DNA from: Fibrobacteria bacterium AD312
GTDB taxonomy: Bacteria > Fibrobacterota > Fibrobacteria > Fibrobacterales > Fibrobacteraceae
DNA: 64,000 nt
NCBI GenBank assembly: GCA_001462345.1
Contig: LIUM01000019.1
Location: forward strand, 1-64,000
Direction of reading: 5' to 3'
This document shows, piece by piece, positions 53,300 to 62,270 of this stretch. Positions within the stretch are counted from its first letter, which is position 1. Each line of letters starts with the position of its first letter. The notes beneath the pieces are model-generated. The model worked only from the letters and a program-made list of their open reading frames with translations, was not told the origin of the DNA and made no database searches. A program made the translations under genes and the position numbers.

Positions 53300-54571
53300 A
53301 TGAAGATAATGAAAGTAAAACCAAATTCAGCAGAGATTAAACGTCTTTGTTCTAGGTCTGTGGCTCCAACAAAAGAAATTCAAGCTAAAGTAGATCAGAT
53401 TCTTTTAGATGTTCGTACACAAGGCCTTTCAAAAGTAATTGAATATGCTCAAGCGTATGATGGTTTAAAGGGAAATCGTTTAAGAGTTTCTGAAAGTGCA
53501 ATTGAAAAAACTGCTCAAAAAACACCTCCTGCCTTACAAAAGGCCTTAAAACAAGCGATTCGAAATGTAAAAGTTTTCCACCAAAATCAAGTAGAAGAAT
53601 CATGGCAGATTACAGGTAAAGATGGAGTCGTTTTAGGCCAACGTATTCGCCCCATGCGTCGTGTTGGGCTTTATGTACCTGGTGGTTCGGGTACTTATCC
53701 TAGTACTGTGATTATGTGTGCTGTTCCTGCAATAGTTGCTGGAGTTTCTGAAATTGTGGTCGTGACTCCAATTAAAGACGATTTACAACCACCTCTTGCC
53801 TTTGTTTTGCGTGAACTTGGTATTACTGAAGTATATCATGTTGGGGGAGCTCAAGCTATAGGGCTTTTAGCATACGGGGCAAAAGGTATTGAACCAGTAG
53901 ATAAAATTGTCGGCCCTAGTAACGTCTTTGCGGCTATTGCAAAAAAAGAAGTTTTTGGTGTCGTGGATATCGATATGATTGCTGGTCCATCGGAAATACT
54001 AGTTCTAGCGGATTCGACTTGTGACCCTGATTTTGTCGCTGCAGATTTGCTTTCTCAAGCAGAGCACGGGTCTGGATTTGAAGCTGCTATTTGCATTACG
54101 GATAATATGGAAACGGCTCAAATGATTTCTGCTTGTGCTGATATTCAAGTGGAAGGGTCTCCTAAAAGGGAACTTTTAGAAAAAGCACTAGATCAATATG
54201 GGCGTATTTTAGTGGTAGATAATTGGTTTGATGGCATTGAAATCGCTAATAAAATTGCTCCTGAACATTTAGAAATCATGACTTCTGAAGCTAAAAAGAT
54301 GTCTGAATCCATAGAAAATGCGGGTGCTATATTTATAGGGCCTTATTCTAGTGAACCTGTTGGCGATTATTTTGCTGGTCCTGATCACGTTTTGCCAACA
54401 AATGGAACGGCTCGTTTTTCTAGCCCTTTAGGTGTTTATGATTTTATAAAAAGAACAAGTATTATTGAGTATTCTTCAGCGGCAATGTCAAAAAATGGTA
54501 AGGCAATTGCCTCTATTGCCACAGCAGAAGGATTTTTTCATCATGCTCAAGCAATTTTAAAGCGATTATAA
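53300..54571 (+). CDS. hisD: Histidinol dehydrogenase
   Basis: HisD is the zinc enzyme that oxidises histidinol to histidine in two steps. GPSNVFAAIAKKEVFG, IDMIAGPSEILVLAD, LLSQAEHG, APEHLEI and GPDHVLPTNGTARF are family motifs with the catalytic histidines. Length 423 is normal. AAGG eight bases upstream supports the ATG at 53300. It shares an operon with cimA although the pathways differ. No other his gene is in the window. Confidence 0.97.
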   Translation: MKIMKVKPNSAEIKRLCSRSVAPTKEIQAKVDQILLDVRTQGLSKVIEYAQAYDGLKGNRLRVSESAIEKTAQKTPPALQKALKQAIRNVKVFHQNQVEESWQITGKDGVVLGQRIRPMRRVGLYVPGGSGTYPSTVIMCAVPAIVAGVSEIVVVTPIKDDLQPPLAFVLRELGITEVYHVGGAQAIGLLAYGAKGIEPVDKIVGPSNVFAAIAKKEVFGVVDIDMIAGPSEILVLADSTCDPDFVAADLLSQAEHGSGFEAAICITDNMETAQMISACADIQVEGSPKRELLEKALDQYGRILVVDNWFDGIEIANKIAPEHLEIMTSEAKKMSESIENAGAIFIGPYSSEPVGDYFAGPDHVLPTNGTARFSSPLGVYDFIKRTSIIEYSSAAMSKNGKAIASIATAEGFFHHAQAILKRL

Positions 54572-54573
54572 TC

Positions 54574-54603
54574 TTGTTTTCTAAAAAAAGTTTGTTATAT
54601 TTG
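54574..54603 (+). promoter_or_regulatory. TTG-N19-TATATTTG promoter of tRNA-Pro
   Basis: TTG at 54574-54576, 19 bases, TATATTTG at 54596-54603; the tRNA starts 11 bases later. A full match to the Bacteroidetes-type consensus in front of a stable RNA gene. Confidence 0.65.
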
Positions 54604-54613
54604 TCTTCGATTT

Positions 54614-54687
54614 CGGGATGTAGCTCAGTCTGGTAGAGCGTCTGCTTTGGGAGCAGAATGTCGTCAGTTCGAATCTGGCTATCCCGA
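54614..54687 (+). tRNA. tRNA-Pro (anticodon TGG)
   Basis: A 74-base cloverleaf: acceptor CGGGATG/TATCCCG (one G-U), D arm GCTC...GAGC, anticodon stem TCTGC/GCAGA around loop TTTGGGA, and T arm GTCAG-TTCGAAT-CTGGC. The anticodon TGG reads proline CCN codons. The C1-G72 start pair is typical of bacterial tRNA-Pro. CCA is not encoded. Confidence 0.95.
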
Positions 54688-54693
54688 TAAAAA

Positions 54694-54722
54694 AACCTGA
54701 TAATAAATTATCAGGTTTTTTT
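54694..54722 (+). terminator. Terminator after tRNA-Pro
   Basis: The stem AACCTGATAAT/ATTATCAGGTT followed by seven T, directly behind the tRNA. Confidence 0.85.
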
Positions 54723-54867
54723 GTTTAAAATACCAATGAATATTTTCAATATACTAGATACTTCTAGTATAAATCGGCGTATTTAAGTTGTATGTAAAAT
54801 AAAAAAAAGGAGAAATAATTTTTTTTAATTCTCCTTTGTAATCAACGGTGTAGTTTAGAAGAGAATA

Positions 54868-56469
54868 CTATTTTTGAACATTCACAAGAATGTTTTGTTG
54901 ACTGCTTTTCAATAAGAAAACACCAGTTTCTTGAGTTAAGCCTAAGATTTTCTGTTTGGCTATATGTAAGTTGGCTTTATCTAATTGGATGAAGCCAATT
55001 TGGGTTCCACAAAGATCATAGACAGTATACTTTCCGTTAAACTGCTGATTGAGATTGGATGATAAATTAGAAGCAATCTTATTTGTAGTGCTCTTTGTGA
55101 ATTTCACCCAGTCAATATTGATCCAATTATTGGTGATTTCCAGTTTGAGCTCATGTGCACCTGCTGTAAGGTTTACTTTACCGCCACTGACTTCAGAGTA
55201 AGTATCATAGTCAGGGCCTACTGGGGTAACGATTTCGTCGCCGATGCGTGTATCATCAATGTAAAGAACAAAGCTTCCTGTTCCATTCGTTCCAGAGACA
55301 TTTGCCGAAATATCATAATCACCAGCTTCGCTCACAGAAACGGAATATTTTAACCATTCGCCAGCTTGAGTGTATCCAATTGCCATTCCCATTCCTGCCA
55401 TATAAATATCGACTTGATCACCACGGTATTGTGCTCCTTGATTGGTTTTATCATTATCAAGATAGGCTTTATTTGAACCGCCTTTATTGTAGTTTTCTGC
55501 TTCTACAGTGCCAGGGATTTGGATTACATTAACATAGGGACCGTATTCTTCAGGTGGTTCGTCTGGTACTGTGGAATTATTAGGGTCTTCGACATCTACA
55601 GGAGGAGCATTTGGATCTACAGTGCGATCAATGAGTTTTAGCATTTGTTCAGCATAACGTTTACCCAAGGTTACGTATCCGTTATGATCGAAGTGATACA
55701 CATCTATACCACCCAAGCCTTGAGATGAGGCGACACCAAATTTTTTAAAATAATCCTTGAGTCCTCTGACACCATTGTTCTTAGAAGCGCAGCAGGCGTT
55801 GCTTGTTTGTAGCATTTCTCCTGCAACAAAGGGGACATCTTCTTCTGCTAGACCCCATTCGTTTAGCATATCTGCGTAGGTTTTATGTACGGTTTTTTGC
55901 CAATTTTGATCAGCGCCATCGGATTCCCCTTGGTGAAAGATGACGCCTTTAATGACACCTACTTCCATTGCCTTTTTCCCTAAAGCAATGATTGCCGCGT
56001 AATCGTTTCCATTTGGATCATAGTCTCTAGCCCAAGATTGAAGCCAATCAGCAGCAGTAGAGTAATAACTCTGCCATTGGTCTTTATCGAAGAGCTTAAT
56101 ACTTGTACCGCCAACGGCGACAGGAATAATACCGATTGTAATGCCAGGTAACGAATCTGCCATATTTCGACCAAAATAATCAGCTACTGAAAGACCTTCG
56201 TAACAATGGAACATCGGAGGAACTGCTTTGGCCCATTTACCTTTTGATAATTTGATGTCTGTATTGCCCTTTCGAGAACTGCAATCCACACCTGAAATCA
56301 TAAGAAATCGATCATGAGGGACTTGATCACCATTTTCGATGCCACCTGCACCTGCCATGTTGGACTGCCCATAGGCCAAATAGATGTGAAAGTTAGGATT
56401 TGGAGCGGCAATAGCCCCAGAAAAGAGAGTCGCAATTGATAATGCTGCGATTTTTGCCCATATATTCAT
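54868..56469 (-). CDS. CE6-type acetylxylan esterase with CBM6 and type-IX-like C-terminal domain
   Basis: A signal peptide (about 1-21, ending GAIA-AP) leads into a SASA/CE6 esterase domain (about 25-290): catalytic serine S36 in GQSNMAG, HQGESDG, and the late DVYHFDHNGY with the acid-histidine pair. An acidic Pro/Asn linker follows, then CBM6 (about 315-455; PGTVEAENY, GYTQAGEWLKYSVSV, INIDWVKF) and a C-terminal ~70 residues with YTVYDLCGTQIG resembling a type IX sorting domain. It would remove acetyl groups from xylan. Fibrobacter succinogenes has CE6-CBM6 enzymes of this kind, to my knowledge. AAGGG lies upstream of the ATG. Confidence 0.92.
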   Translation of the reverse strand: MNIWAKIAALSIATLFSGAIAAPNPNFHIYLAYGQSNMAGAGGIENGDQVPHDRFLMISGVDCSSRKGNTDIKLSKGKWAKAVPPMFHCYEGLSVADYFGRNMADSLPGITIGIIPVAVGGTSIKLFDKDQWQSYYSTAADWLQSWARDYDPNGNDYAAIIALGKKAMEVGVIKGVIFHQGESDGADQNWQKTVHKTYADMLNEWGLAEEDVPFVAGEMLQTSNACCASKNNGVRGLKDYFKKFGVASSQGLGGIDVYHFDHNGYVTLGKRYAEQMLKLIDRTVDPNAPPVDVEDPNNSTVPDEPPEEYGPYVNVIQIPGTVEAENYNKGGSNKAYLDNDKTNQGAQYRGDQVDIYMAGMGMAIGYTQAGEWLKYSVSVSEAGDYDISANVSGTNGTGSFVLYIDDTRIGDEIVTPVGPDYDTYSEVSGGKVNLTAGAHELKLEITNNWINIDWVKFTKSTTNKIASNLSSNLNQQFNGKYTVYDLCGTQIGFIQLDKANLHIAKQKILGLTQETGVFLLKSSQQNILVNVQK

Positions 56470-56804
56470 AACACACCCTTTTTAAGGTTTTTTATAAAAA
56501 TATACCCAAAAGCATGAGATCATTCTTTTGGGTGAGTATTTCTATGGATTTTTTGTCAATAATTGTATTAACTACCTTGTAACGTAATTGATCTTCATTT
56601 AAGCAGGAAAATCTTGAAAAATGAACCTGATTTGTTTTTATGTTTTGTTTCATTTTTTTTACGTTATTTTTGCCCATCGATTATTAAAAATCACCTTTAT
56701 TTTGTAAAAAAATGCAGTTTAATTGTTGTATCTGTTGCGGCTTTTTACAACGACTTTTAACTATATAAAGCAGTTATCAATCATAAATATTTTAAATCTT
56801 AAAT
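56470..56804. other. 335-bp divergent regulatory gap of the CE6/CE4 pair
   Basis: No gene is supported here. It holds a perfect nine-base inverted repeat (56504-56533) close to the CE6 start, and a weak GTTGTA/TACAAC pair about 60 bases upstream of the CE4 start. No strict TAnnTTTG match is seen near either ATG, in contrast to many other genes of the window, so these genes may need an activator. Confidence 0.5.
56504..56533. promoter_or_regulatory. Inverted repeat upstream of the CE6 gene
   Basis: ACCCAAAAG/CTTTTGGGT, perfect nine-base arms with a 12-base loop, 35 bases before the CE6 ATG. On the minus strand it is followed by TATATTTTTA. It may be an operator, or a hairpin in the leader. 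Confidence 0.4.
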
Positions 56805-58559
56805 ATGAAAAAATTTAATTCTTCTTTTCTTTGCAATATGGCCATAATTTGTGGCTGTATTTTAAGTGTTAATTCTTTCGCTGCCACTCCTGTTACTACT
56901 GTTGCATGGAATGGTTATTCAGGTGCCGTTTCTTTTACTTTTGACGATGGGCTAGGTTCTCAAATTACTAACTTGAAACCCCTCTTAGATAAAATGTCTG
57001 ATATCCATGTGACACTTTTTGTCACAGGAGCGTATGCCTTTAATCAAAATAAAACTGGTTTTGCTGCACTTGCTAAGGCTGGTCATGAATTAGGAAATCA
57101 TACCTCTACTCACCCTCATTTAACGCAGGGTGCGAACTTAACCACAGAAATAACGGGTTTTATCCAAACCATAAAGAATGTGGATCCAGTAGTTGAGGTG
57201 ACTACTTTTGCCACTCCATATTGTGAATCTAGTGCTAATGTTAAAAGTGAAGTGAATAAAAATCATTTTATGCTTCGAAATTGCGGGGGACAAGGCTTGT
57301 TTAGCTGGGGTCAAGAGCCCGATTGGATGAGTATGGATTCCCATTACTGGCAAGGCAATTTAGCGACTTCTACGGGTCACTTAAATTCGGCCGCTAGTGG
57401 AAAATGGCATGTTCATTTAAGCCATGGTGTAGGCGGTGACTGGGATATTATTTCTACTAATGATCTTACATCTTTAATTCAAACGGCTCGTGATAAAAAA
57501 TTATGGATGGGATCTTATAGTGAAGTAGGAGCTTATTATAGAGCCCATTTTACTATGGATAAAGCTCAGTCAACAACTACAAGTGATGGTTTTAAAGTCA
57601 CTTGGACTTCTCCACACAGTGCTATGCCTAAAAGTGTTCCTTTAAGAGTTAAAATAGATGTATCTTCTGTAGGCTCTGGTGCCGTTGTGGAACAAAAAGG
57701 AAAGGTGATTTCTCCTGAATCCGATGGCTCTTATATTATTGAATTTATGGCTTTAGAATTAAATGTTAAAAAGTCAGGGAGTCAACCATCATCTTCTACT
57801 AGTGTTCCTGAATCCAGTTCTTCTACTGGAATAACGTCTTCAGCTTCTGCCCAAAGCCCTTTCAGTGGTTCTCCAATTGCTATTCCAGGCACCTTAGAAA
57901 TGGAAAATTATGATTTAGGAGGTGCAGATGTTGCTTACTTTGATTCTGATGATGTCAATGAAGGCGCTGCAAGTGCTACCACACCTTATCGTAATGATGG
58001 TGTAGATGTTGGTGGTAACGCTGGTGAAAATGCAGTTGTTGGCTGGACAGCTACTGGAGAATGGTTAGAGTATACTGTTCAAGTGGCTGCTTCTGGGACT
58101 TATAAATTTGTTGCTCACGTGGCTACAGAACAAGATGGAGGCACATTCCATATTGAAATAGATGGAACGGATGTCACTGGCCCTGTAACTGCTACTAATT
58201 CTGGTGGATGGGATACGTATACCACTGTTGAAGGTACAACACAAAATTTAGCAATGGGAAGTCATATATTACGTTTTGTTGTTGATCAAGCTTCTTTTAA
58301 TATTGATAAAATTATTTTTAGTACCTCTAGTACTAAGATAATGCAAGATTTGAAATATGCTTCTTCCAATGTGTATATGTATGAGATATTTGATTTACAA
58401 GGTAAATTGTTAATGCAACAAAGAAGCATGAATCAAAATGTGACTGATGTATGGAAAGGACTAAATAAGAATCTTTCTAATGGTGCTTATTTTATTCGTT
58501 ACGGTGAAAAAGGGAAAAACCTAAAAACGCAGAAAGTTTATAAAACCTCTTTACGTTGA
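56805..58559 (+). CDS. CE4-type polysaccharide deacetylase with CBM6 and type-IX-like C-terminal domain
   Basis: A signal peptide (about 1-27) is followed by a NodB-like deacetylase domain (about 35-250): TFDDG (D47, D48) and the metal pair H99/H103 in NHTSTHPHL. A Ser/Pro linker (SSSTSVPESSSSTG), CBM6 (about 360-500; PGTLEMENYDLGG, GWTATGEWLEYTVQV, FNIDKIIF) and a C-terminal domain (about 505-584; YEIFDLQGKLLMQ, LSNGAYFIRYG) complete it; the last block fits type A sorting domains of type IX secretion. CE4 enzymes de-acetylate xylan, chitin or peptidoglycan; xylan is favoured by the CBM6 and the divergent CE6 gene. Confidence 0.92.
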   Translation: MKKFNSSFLCNMAIICGCILSVNSFAATPVTTVAWNGYSGAVSFTFDDGLGSQITNLKPLLDKMSDIHVTLFVTGAYAFNQNKTGFAALAKAGHELGNHTSTHPHLTQGANLTTEITGFIQTIKNVDPVVEVTTFATPYCESSANVKSEVNKNHFMLRNCGGQGLFSWGQEPDWMSMDSHYWQGNLATSTGHLNSAASGKWHVHLSHGVGGDWDIISTNDLTSLIQTARDKKLWMGSYSEVGAYYRAHFTMDKAQSTTTSDGFKVTWTSPHSAMPKSVPLRVKIDVSSVGSGAVVEQKGKVISPESDGSYIIEFMALELNVKKSGSQPSSSTSVPESSSSTGITSSASAQSPFSGSPIAIPGTLEMENYDLGGADVAYFDSDDVNEGAASATTPYRNDGVDVGGNAGENAVVGWTATGEWLEYTVQVAASGTYKFVAHVATEQDGGTFHIEIDGTDVTGPVTATNSGGWDTYTTVEGTTQNLAMGSHILRFVVDQASFNIDKIIFSTSSTKIMQDLKYASSNVYMYEIFDLQGKLLMQQRSMNQNVTDVWKGLNKNLSNGAYFIRYGEKGKNLKTQKVYKTSLR

Positions 58560-58617
58560 TTAATGCTTTTTCGCTGATTAAATTGAAAAATTAAGTCAAA
58601 ATGAGGTTGTGGTTTGG

Positions 58618-58646
58618 TAAAGTCCCCAAAAATTTTGGGGACTTTT
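58618..58646 (+). terminator. Terminator after the CE4 gene
   Basis: A 13-pair stem AAAGTCCCCAAAA/TTTTGGGGACTTT with a two-base apparent loop and a short T run, 60 bases after the stop. Confidence 0.75.
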
Positions 58647-58719
58647 CTTATGATTTTTTGAGGAGGCCTAAAACATTAGGTGTATAAAAATATTTAAGTA
58701 TGTAATGTTGCTGTCTAAT

Positions 58720-58752
58720 AAAAAAAAGACTCTGCCGTTAAGCAGAGTCTTT
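58720..58752 (-). terminator. Terminator after ilvD
   Basis: The 11-pair stem AAAGACTCTGC/GCAGAGTCTTT; on the minus strand eight T follow. It is about 100 bases past the ilvD stop. Confidence 0.8.
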
Positions 58753-58852
58753 CGCTGTGATTAAAATTGAAATGATTGTTTTCAACTTTTATATATTAAT
58801 ACCATCAATATATGATTTAATTAATACAAATTAAAGTAAAAAAAAGTTAATG

Positions 58853-60706
58853 TTAAAGACCTATTAAAGAAAGATCCCTAACAGCACCTTTATCTGCACT
58901 AGAAGCCATGGCTGCGTATGCTTGTAAAGCTTGGGAAACAAATCGTTCACGATGGTTTGGTTTCCATGCTTTTTTACCTTTGGCATTCATTTCTTTTCGA
59001 CGAGAATCGAGTTCAGCATCTGTAATACCAATGTTGATTTTTCGATTAGGAATATCAATTTCAATGATATCGTCGTTATTAATTAAAGCAATATTACCTT
59101 GGCTTGCTGCTTCTGGGCTAACATGACCAATGGAAAGACCACTTGTACCACCAGAAAAACGACCATCTGTAATTAAAGCACATGCTTTGCCTAATCCCAT
59201 ACTTTTTAGATAACTAGTAGGGTAAAGCATTTCTTGCATTCCAGGACCGCCTTTAGGCCCTTCATAGCGAATAATGACAACATGACCTGCTTTTACAGAA
59301 CCGTTTAAGATTCCTTTAACAGCGTCTTCTTGACTTTCAAAAACAATAGCTCTGCCTGTAAAGTTCCATATGGATTCATCTACACCAGCCGTTTTCACAA
59401 TACAACCATCTTCTGCTAAGTTACCGTAAAGAACAGCGAGGCCACCTTCTTTAGTGTATGCAAAAGCCCCTTTTCTGATGGCTCCTTTTTCACGATCTAA
59501 ATCGTGAGAAGAATAAAGTTCGTTTTGTGAAAAAGCAACGATATTGAATTTTCTACCAGGAGCAGCTAAATAACGTTTCTTTATTTGCTCTGATGGGTTT
59601 TGAAGTAAATCGTACTTTTCAAGAGCTTCTTTCATGGTACGTTCATGTACTGTGGTAACATCTGTATGTAAAAGATTTAGACGATCTAATTCTCCAAGAA
59701 TTCCCATGATACCGCCTGCACGGTGAACGTTTTCGATATGAATATCGTGTACGGTTGGAGCAACCTTACAAAGACAAGGTGTTGTAAGCGATAGTTCATT
59801 TATGTTTTTCATTGAAAAAGGAACTTTTGCTTCTTGAGCTATAGCAAGTAAATGAAGAACGGTGTTAGAACTTCCACCCATCGCAATATCTAAACGCATG
59901 GCATTTTCGAATGCTTTGAATGAGGCAATGCTTTTAGGTAAAACGCTTTCATCATTATGTTCATAATAACGAATGGCGTTTTCTACAATGCGTCTGCCAG
60001 CTTCTTCAAATAGCTCTTTTCTTGCAGCATGAGTAGCAACAATGGTTCCGTTACCTGGTAATGATAATCCTAAGGCTTCTGTGAGGCAATTCATGGAGTT
60101 CGCTGTAAACATACCTGAACATGAACCACAAGTAGGGCAGGCATTGGATTCGATAGCGTAAGATTCTTCGTCTGAAACATCTGGATTTGCAGAATCAATC
60201 ATAGAATCAATCAAATCAAGAGCTCTGTCTGAGCCATCCTTTTGTTTTACGTGCCCTGCTTCCATAGGACCACCAGAAACAAAAATAGCAGGAATGTTTA
60301 AACGCATGGCAGCCATTAACATCCCTGGAGTAATTTTATCACAATTCGAGATACAAACCATCGCGTCTGCACAATGAGCATTTGCCATATATTCAACGGA
60401 ATCTGCAATTAAATCTCTGGAAGGGAGGCTATACAACATACCGCCATGTCCCATGGCAATACCATCATCTACGGCAATGGTGTTCATTTCTTTAGCAACG
60501 CCACCTGCTTTTTCAATTTCTCTGGCGACTAATTGACCTAAATCTTTTAAATGAACATGGCCAGGAACAAATTGTGTAAAGCTATTAACCACCATAATGA
60601 TGGGTTTTCCGAAATCTTCTTCTTTTGTACCAGTGGCGCGCCATAAAGCACGTGCGCCTGCCATTTCACGGCCTTCTATAGTCGTTAAGGAACGAAGTTT
60701 AGGCAT
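58853..60706 (-). CDS. ilvD: Dihydroxy-acid dehydratase
   Basis: IlvD dehydrates dihydroxy-acids to the 2-oxo acids of valine, leucine and isoleucine. Cluster cysteines are in [12 protein letters not shown] (C122) and [36 protein letters not shown] and [22 protein letters not shown] are signatures. The 617 residues match, from memory, the E. coli IlvD type nearly end to end, including the N-terminal [12 protein letters not shown] block. AGAGGA precedes the ATG. It is monocistronic; no attenuator or T-box is recognised in the 280-bp upstream gap. Confidence 0.97.
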   Translation of the reverse strand: MPKLRSLTTIEGREMAGARALWRATGTKEEDFGKPIIMVVNSFTQFVPGHVHLKDLGQLVAREIEKAGGVAKEMNTIAVDDGIAMGHGGMLYSLPSRDLIADSVEYMANAHCADAMVCISNCDKITPGMLMAAMRLNIPAIFVSGGPMEAGHVKQKDGSDRALDLIDSMIDSANPDVSDEESYAIESNACPTCGSCSGMFTANSMNCLTEALGLSLPGNGTIVATHAARKELFEEAGRRIVENAIRYYEHNDESVLPKSIASFKAFENAMRLDIAMGGSSNTVLHLLAIAQEAKVPFSMKNINELSLTTPCLCKVAPTVHDIHIENVHRAGGIMGILGELDRLNLLHTDVTTVHERTMKEALEKYDLLQNPSEQIKKRYLAAPGRKFNIVAFSQNELYSSHDLDREKGAIRKGAFAYTKEGGLAVLYGNLAEDGCIVKTAGVDESIWNFTGRAIVFESQEDAVKGILNGSVKAGHVVIIRYEGPKGGPGMQEMLYPTSYLKSMGLGKACALITDGRFSGGTSGLSIGHVSPEAASQGNIALINNDDIIEIDIPNRKINIGITDAELDSRRKEMNAKGKKAWKPNHRERFVSQALQAYAAMASSADKGAVRDLSLIGL

Positions 60707-60912
60707 ATTGTATCCTCTAGTGTTAAAACAATTAAAAAAAATTAAAGAGTATTCTAAAAATGTCTTTTTACAAATTGGCTGAAAATAGTTGAGTTTGTAT
60801 TAATAAAGTCATTATAAAGACTCATTTAACAACTGCATAATATAGAAAAGATCTATCCATTTTTTTGTAGTTTAGTTTACTTTTGGGTGTTTTATGGATA
60901 TTCGAAAACAGG

Positions 60913-60976
60913 GCTTCAATTTTCTGAATCTTCTATCACTTTCTGATAATGGCTGTTTTTTTATAAAAATTGAAGC
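60913..60976. repeat. Inverted repeat behind the methyltransferase gene
   Basis: The arms GCTTCAATTTT and AAAATTGAAGC are perfect (11 bases) with a 42-base loop that holds a small ATCA/TGAT hairpin. It lies 11 bases past the methyltransferase stop. The rest of the 280-bp gap (60707-60986) shows nothing I can name. Confidence 0.4.
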
Positions 60977-60986
60977 TGTAATAAGT

Positions 60987-62171
60987 CTATTTTTTGATTA
61001 TAATGGAAATATTAAGCCCACCGTGGTTTGAATATATGATATTCATATGCTCTAAGTTTAGGGCTTTTTGGGCTTCATCACTCGGGCAAATGATTGCCCA
61101 GTTGGAATGATTAAAGTCATTTCTAATTTTTTTACCAATCTCTCGATAGAGAATCAATGTATCTGCTGCGATTCGCTTTCCATAAGGTGGATTCAGTACA
61201 ATTAAGCATTTCTCTTTCGATGGAGTCATCTGAAAAAAATCCTGCTGAATCGGTTTTAGAATGTCTGACGGGATTTGACTTGCTTTTATGTTGTGAAGAA
61301 TCGTCTCAATGGCTTTGAGGTCGTAGTCTCCAATGGTAAAAGAGGGGAGCTCTTTTAATAATGTATTTTGTTTGGGCAATTTGCTTTCTATTGACAACGG
61401 ATTTTCTTTTTGAATGAGGTAATCCCATGTTGTTTTTTTAAATCCAGGTTGCTCTTGAAAAGCAAAGCTTCGACACGACGCAGGATTTTTGGGTAACGCC
61501 CACATGGCCCCTTCTAAAGAAAACGTGCCACTTCCTGCCATAGGGTCAATCAAATGTTTTGTGGAAAAGAAATCAGCGGCCCATAGAATACTTGCAGCCA
61601 TCGTTTCTTTAAGAGGTGCTTTTTCTACAAAGCGATCAAAGCCTCTTTTATATAAGGGATCTCCACCAAGATCTAGACTGACGGTGCAAATATTATCTTC
61701 AAAGGAGAGTAATATTTTTTGTGTAGAGGATAGCGAATTATTTTCTTCTGCATTTTTTAAAGCTTCTGTAATTAGAGGCAAAGCTCTTTCTTTTAGTGCC
61801 TCGGAATGATATAAACGAGAGCGCACACAAGTAACTTGAATCTCTGGTACTGTGTTTGAAGGCAGAAAAAGAGACCATGGGGTATTTCGAATTTCTTTTT
61901 CAAAACGCCCAAAATTTTCTGCTGAAAAGGAGTGGATTTCCATTAAAAGCTTTGTACATGTTCTAGAAAAAGCAAGAACTCTCCAGGAATCGCTCCATTT
62001 AGTTTCAAATATCACGCTTCCATCTTTAATGAAAAAAGGTTCTTCTATACCGAGCGATTTGAACTCTTCAGCAGTGACTTTTTCAAAACCTAAATGACAA
62101 ACAGCACGAAACCGATGTTTTTTGCCTTGAACATGTATGCGAATACGTCTAGAGAGTGCAAAAGAATTCAT
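60987..62171 (-). CDS. THUMP-domain RNA N2-guanine methyltransferase (RlmL-like)
   Basis: The 394-residue protein has an N-terminal THUMP-like RNA-binding region (about 20-165; FRAVCHLGFEKVTAEEFKSLGIEE) and a Rossmann methyltransferase domain with the SAM motif DPMAGSGTFSLEGA and the catalytic LNPPYGKR. RlmL-type enzymes methylate G2445 of 23S rRNA. It lacks the second methyltransferase (RlmK) half present in E. coli RlmKL, matching the short form of many bacteria. It is a single gene; the target nucleotide is inferred only from the family. Confidence 0.9.
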   Translation of the reverse strand: MNSFALSRRIRIHVQGKKHRFRAVCHLGFEKVTAEEFKSLGIEEPFFIKDGSVIFETKWSDSWRVLAFSRTCTKLLMEIHSFSAENFGRFEKEIRNTPWSLFLPSNTVPEIQVTCVRSRLYHSEALKERALPLITEALKNAEENNSLSSTQKILLSFEDNICTVSLDLGGDPLYKRGFDRFVEKAPLKETMAASILWAADFFSTKHLIDPMAGSGTFSLEGAMWALPKNPASCRSFAFQEQPGFKKTTWDYLIQKENPLSIESKLPKQNTLLKELPSFTIGDYDLKAIETILHNIKASQIPSDILKPIQQDFFQMTPSKEKCLIVLNPPYGKRIAADTLILYREIGKKIRNDFNHSNWAIICPSDEAQKALNLEHMNIIYSNHGGLNISIIIKK

Positions 62172-62270
62172 AGTGATAAAGATTAAAAAAAAAGGGCTCT
62201 TCGTAAACTAAAAAAGAAAAAGAAGAATAGATTATGAGTGTAAGGGTATCTTTTTTGATATGAGGTTATT

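Noticed and set aside
56492-56677. 61-codon minus-strand frame between the CE6 and CE4 genes
   Set aside because: No ribosome site, low-complexity sequence, and it covers the candidate operator; better seen as regulatory DNA.
58853-60706. ilvD as horizontally acquired from a gammaproteobacterium
   Set aside because: It resembles the E. coli type closely, but this form is widespread, the base composition is like its neighbours, and a phylogeny would be needed.
60707-60986. Attenuator or riboswitch in front of ilvD
   Set aside because: No leader peptide rich in Ile/Leu/Val codons and no T-box or known riboswitch core was recognised.
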